Positions 12,627 to 14,838 of a DNA stretch of 14,838 nt are shown piece after piece. The stretch spans positions 1 through 14,838 of the forward strand of contig JAAWBP010000143.1 of the NCBI GenBank assembly GCA_022792755.1, read 5' to 3'. A program made the position numbers and the translations under genes. Within the stretch, counting starts at the first letter, position 1, and the number at the start of each line of letters is the position of its first letter. Source of the DNA: Oscillospiraceae bacterium (lineage in GTDB: Bacteria > Bacillota > Clostridia > Oscillospirales > Ruminococcaceae). A model generated the notes under the pieces. The model searched no databases. It saw nothing but the letters and a program-made list of their open reading frames with translations, and was not told where the DNA came from.

Positions 12627-14375
12627 TTAAAGATAATTTCTCGGGTTGAACTTCCGCCCGTTGGAACGGACTTCGAAATGGACGTGGTTTCCATACGACC
12701 AACCGGTGCTGCCGACCGCCGCGATCGGCTGGCCCTTTCCTACGACCTGCCCGGCGGAGACGTAAAGCGAGCTCGCATGGCCGTATAGGGTGACGATTCC
12801 GTTCCCATGGTCGATCATAACGCAGTTTCCGTAACCGGCGTACCACCGTGCAAGGGAGACCGTTCCGCCCGCGGATGCATAGATAGTACTGCCGTAAGGC
12901 GCCGCAATATCCATCCCCTTGTGCCCGGCGTGGCCAAACTCCTGGCTGACATAACCTGCCGGACAAGGATTGAGGAACATCCCGCTGCCGCTGATCGAAC
13001 CGCCCGGCGCGACTTGGATCGGCTCCGCGGTGCCCACGGTAACCCGGCGTTCCACCGGCTCCTTGGTGACCTGGGACTCCAATACCGTGCGGTTGACCTC
13101 CACCCCATTGACATATTCCACGGTGGCGGTCACCTGGCGCGTCCCCGTTTCACCCGCCTGGGTTTCCAGCTTAGTCCCTTTCAGATATTTTGCATCCTGC
13201 ACCTCGACCGTCTCGTAAGGGATCGATTCCTCATAGGTCTCGGTGCGGGAAACATTGACCGAGAGATACGGCACCGAGTGGGAAAGGACGATGATGTCCC
13301 CGGGGTGGCAGTCGTTGGTGACATTCGGATTCAGTGCGACCAGCTCTTCGAGGGAAACCCCGTTACTTTGAGCGATGGCGATGGGAGTGTCCCCGTCTTT
13401 GACGACATAATTCTGCTCGGCCTGTTTCTGGCCGGAGAAGGTGTCGATCAGCGACTGGTCTTCCACAACGCTTGAGGCGAGGTACAGCCCCTTTCGGAAG
13501 TCGATATCATTTTCAAACTTCACTGATTCGTTGGCGCTGTCGGAACGGTAAACCGCCAGCATCCCGTCGAGTGTATCCTCAAGTCTTTCCGTATCCTCCA
13601 CCGCGCCGTAAAACTGGTCGTCGACATAAACGCCTTCCGCCTCTATAATATCGAGGTTGGAAAGCCGCACCATATTATCCGCCAGCTGATACTGGTTGAG
13701 GATCTCGTCCTTGCTGACCAGGGTAAGGGAATACTTCGGGATGATGTCGATCGCGTCCTCATCGTTTTCGTAGATGATCCGCTGCTGCATCATCTGTTCA
13801 GCCTGCTCGAATACCTTTTCGTCCGAGATATAGCCGATGTCTTCCCCGTTGTAGTTCACCCCAACCGCAAAGGTCAGGCTCTGCGCGCTGACGACGACCG
13901 TGATCAAAACGGCGATCATCGCCGTCGGGAGGACGTAGTTGAACATCCGGCGGAGCAGGTGGCGGTTGTTCGTCACACCCACTGTCAATGTCCGGACAGA
14001 GTAGAAAAACCCGCCCAAACGCCCTTTTTCCTCGGCGGCCATATAATAGTTGCGCTCAACCAGGTACCGGCCCCGCCGGATTTTGGCAAACGGCAGTTTG
14101 ATACTGCGGACAAAATTATCACGCCGCTCCTGCAAGGATGCAGAAAGCTTCCTGCATTTTGGTGCGAGCTTCCGCACCAAAAACACCATCAAACGGTCCA
14201 GCCGGCGGAGAATCCCCCGGACGGTCAACCTGCAAACATAATAAATCAGACAGAAAATAGGGCGGATCAAGCTTCGGTAAAGAGATTTGCGCTTACGTAC
14301 GCCCGATTTTTTTACCGGATGCTGCACCGGCTGGGATTCACTCTCCGGCCGCCCTTTCTTTCGACGAAACGCCAC
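12627..14375 (-). CDS. Membrane-anchored LysM-G5-M23 family cell wall endopeptidase
   Basis: A 582-residue protein. A long, very basic N-terminal region (1-140) precedes one transmembrane segment (about 147-170), so the rest lies outside the membrane. Outside are a charged helical region (about 185-315), a LysM peptidoglycan-binding motif (about 322-366, YVVKDGDTPIAIAQSNGVSL), a G5 domain (about 371-449) and a C-terminal M23 (LytM/DD-endopeptidase) domain (about 472-580). The Zn ligands are present: H485 and D489 in HKGMD and H566 in HVHFE, with catalytic H533 in LYGH, so it should be active on peptide cross-links. The start is GTG (14375), ten bases after GGAAG; no nearer ATG keeps the basic region. 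It is monocistronic, with a WalR-like site in its leader. The 130-residue basic cytoplasmic tail is longer than usual for such enzymes. Confidence 0.93.
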   Translation of the reverse strand: MAFRRKKGRPESESQPVQHPVKKSGVRKRKSLYRSLIRPIFCLIYYVCRLTVRGILRRLDRLMVFLVRKLAPKCRKLSASLQERRDNFVRSIKLPFAKIRRGRYLVERNYYMAAEEKGRLGGFFYSVRTLTVGVTNNRHLLRRMFNYVLPTAMIAVLITVVVSAQSLTFAVGVNYNGEDIGYISDEKVFEQAEQMMQQRIIYENDEDAIDIIPKYSLTLVSKDEILNQYQLADNMVRLSNLDIIEAEGVYVDDQFYGAVEDTERLEDTLDGMLAVYRSDSANESVKFENDIDFRKGLYLASSVVEDQSLIDTFSGQKQAEQNYVVKDGDTPIAIAQSNGVSLEELVALNPNVTNDCHPGDIIVLSHSVPYLSVNVSRTETYEESIPYETVEVQDAKYLKGTKLETQAGETGTRQVTATVEYVNGVEVNRTVLESQVTKEPVERRVTVGTAEPIQVAPGGSISGSGMFLNPCPAGYVSQEFGHAGHKGMDIAAPYGSTIYASAGGTVSLARWYAGYGNCVMIDHGNGIVTLYGHASSLYVSAGQVVGKGQPIAAVGSTGWSYGNHVHFEVRSNGRKFNPRNYL

Positions 14376-14423
14376 TACTGCGACACTTCCTTTCCTTTCG
14401 TCTTATCTCAAACTTTCGTAATG

Positions 14424-14440
14424 GTTACAAAATAGTTACA
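14424..14440 (-). promoter_or_regulatory. WalR-like tandem response-regulator box
   Basis: On the minus strand TGTAAC-TATTT-TGTAAC, which fits the WalR (YycF) consensus TGTWAH-N5-TGTWAH exactly. The 11-bp period is typical of OmpR-family regulators. It lies just downstream of the predicted start of transcription from the 14452-14479 promoter. A weaker promoter could instead use its TTGTAA as a -35 with GATAAG 17 bp downstream. Confidence 0.55.
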
Positions 14441-14451
14441 ATCTGTATCTT

Positions 14452-14479
14452 ATTATACCCAAAACACAGAAAAATGCAA
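14452..14479 (-). promoter_or_regulatory. Promoter of the M23 peptidase gene
   Basis: On the minus strand TTGCAT (14479-14474), 16-bp spacer and a perfect TATAAT (14457-14452), in an AT-rich stretch. The leader would be about 70 nt and include the WalR-like box. Confidence 0.65.
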
Positions 14480-14563
14480 CCCCTTTCGCGGAAAATCCGG
14501 AAAAGTGGGAAAAATTGTCTGCTCTTTCTGCGGAGTAACCGCCCTTAATTGACAAGGGCGCAG

Positions 14564-14753
14564 GGCCGGGTAGCCCCGGTGGCCAATGCCCGTGACCGGG
14601 CTGGACAATTCGCACACTAAGGTTTTGCCAGTCTTTAGATTATCGTCCTGCAAGGTTCATTTTGTCGGTAAACAAACATAGCTCGCGGGGCACAAATGCC
14701 GTTATTTGCACTACCTTCGGATCGCGATTTCCCGCAGAGGTTCCCCTCCCTGC
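14564..14753 (+). repeat. Repeat unit E, full length with doubled 5' end
   Basis: The full unit starts at 14588 with P1 GCCCG-TGAC-CGGGC, then TGGACAATTCGCACAC, GTTTTGCCAGTCTTTAG, P2 left arm CCTGCAAGG, right arm GCTCGCGGGG, 3' core GTTATTTGCACTACC and GGATCGCGATTTCC, and a less regular P4 (GCAG...CTGC, 14734-14753). Just before it (14565-14587) is a second P1 like that of C1, GCCGGG-TAG-CCCCGGT, with GGCCAAT. A separate 7-bp hairpin CGCCCTT/AAGGGCG lies at 14540-14560. No gene is seen from 14376 to the window end. Confidence 0.85.
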
Positions 14754-14756
14754 CCG

Positions 14757-14785
14757 GCCACGGGCCGCGTCTGTCCGGCCGTGGC
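14757..14785. other. GC-rich hairpin after repeat unit E
   Basis: GCCACGG (14757-14763) pairs with CCGTGGC (14779-14785) around a 15-nt loop. There is no T-run, so it is probably not a terminator. It may be the 3' border of repeat E or part of the leader of a gene beyond the window. Confidence 0.4.
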
Positions 14786-14790
14786 AGAAA

Positions 14791-14836
14791 GCAGGAACGG
14801 CCCCGCCAATGAAGGCGAAGCCGTTCCTGCCCTTTT
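14791..14836. terminator. Terminator-like hairpin at the window edge
   Basis: GCAGGAACGGC (14791-14801) pairs perfectly over 11 bp with GCCGTTCCTGC (14820-14830), with a smaller GCC/GGC pairing in the loop, and is followed by CCTTTT on the plus strand and CTTTC on the minus strand. No plus-strand gene precedes it here, so it may serve a minus-strand gene to the right of the window. Confidence 0.6.
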
Positions 14837-14838
14837 CA

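Overview
The window is 14.8 kb of a fairly GC-rich, low-redundancy chromosome. The families present (MurA, WalJ/YycJ, RlmH, CsoR, an XRE regulator fused to a YvlB-type domain, a LysM-G5-M23 cell wall peptidase), the strong AGGAGG ribosome binding sites, the TTG/GTG starts and the compact hairpin-plus-T-run terminators point to a Gram-positive anaerobe of class Clostridia, probably Oscillospirales. That placement is inference from gene content; no 16S rRNA gene or other decisive marker lies in the window.

Layout. (1) 1-390, minus: start of a membrane protein cut by the window edge. (2) 685-1863, minus: a two-gene alkylation-repair operon, ogt followed by an AlkA-type HhH glycosylase. (3) 2494-5647, plus: murA with an extended -10 promoter and its own terminator, then walJ and rlmH (neighbours in many Firmicutes), then a small Cys-rich protein with its own promoter. 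(4) 5665-7270, minus: an XRE/SHOCT-like regulator coupled to a small protein with a similar C-terminal end, preceded by a DUF2284-type metal-binding protein. (5) 7696-8343, minus: an unknown multi-pass membrane protein. (6) 9050-12148, plus: a copper efflux unit with a promoter, a CsoR-type operator, copA with an in-frame C-terminal CopZ domain that carries its own start signals, csoR, and a perfect 50-bp palindromic terminator. (7) 12627-14375, minus: a membrane-anchored LysM-G5-M23 peptidase with a WalR-like direct repeat in its leader.

The most striking content is not protein-coding. Five intergenic regions (1.9-2.15, 7.3-7.6, 8.46-8.97, 12.17-12.58 and 14.56-14.75 kb) carry about eleven copies of one repeat family. 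A full unit is about 155-175 nt: a 5' hairpin P1 (usually a 5-bp stem with a 3-4 nt loop, often TGNC), a core beginning near GGACAATTCGCAC, a second hairpin P2 (CCTGCGAGGC ... GCCTCGCGGG), a 3' core around GGATCGCGATTTCC, and a 3' hairpin P4 (6-bp stem, 3-nt loop). P1 and P4 differ between copies, but paired bases change together, so base pairing appears to be maintained. Units sit head to tail; truncated 5' units precede a full unit, and each multi-unit array ends with a 3' module. I do not recognise the family. It could be a structured non-coding RNA repeat or a non-autonomous hairpin-ended mobile element.

Functionally, the copper unit is self-contained: CsoR would shut the copA promoter when Cu(I) is low, and CopA plus a possibly separately translated CopZ would buffer and export copper. 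The murA, walJ and M23 genes are all tied to cell wall synthesis and remodelling.
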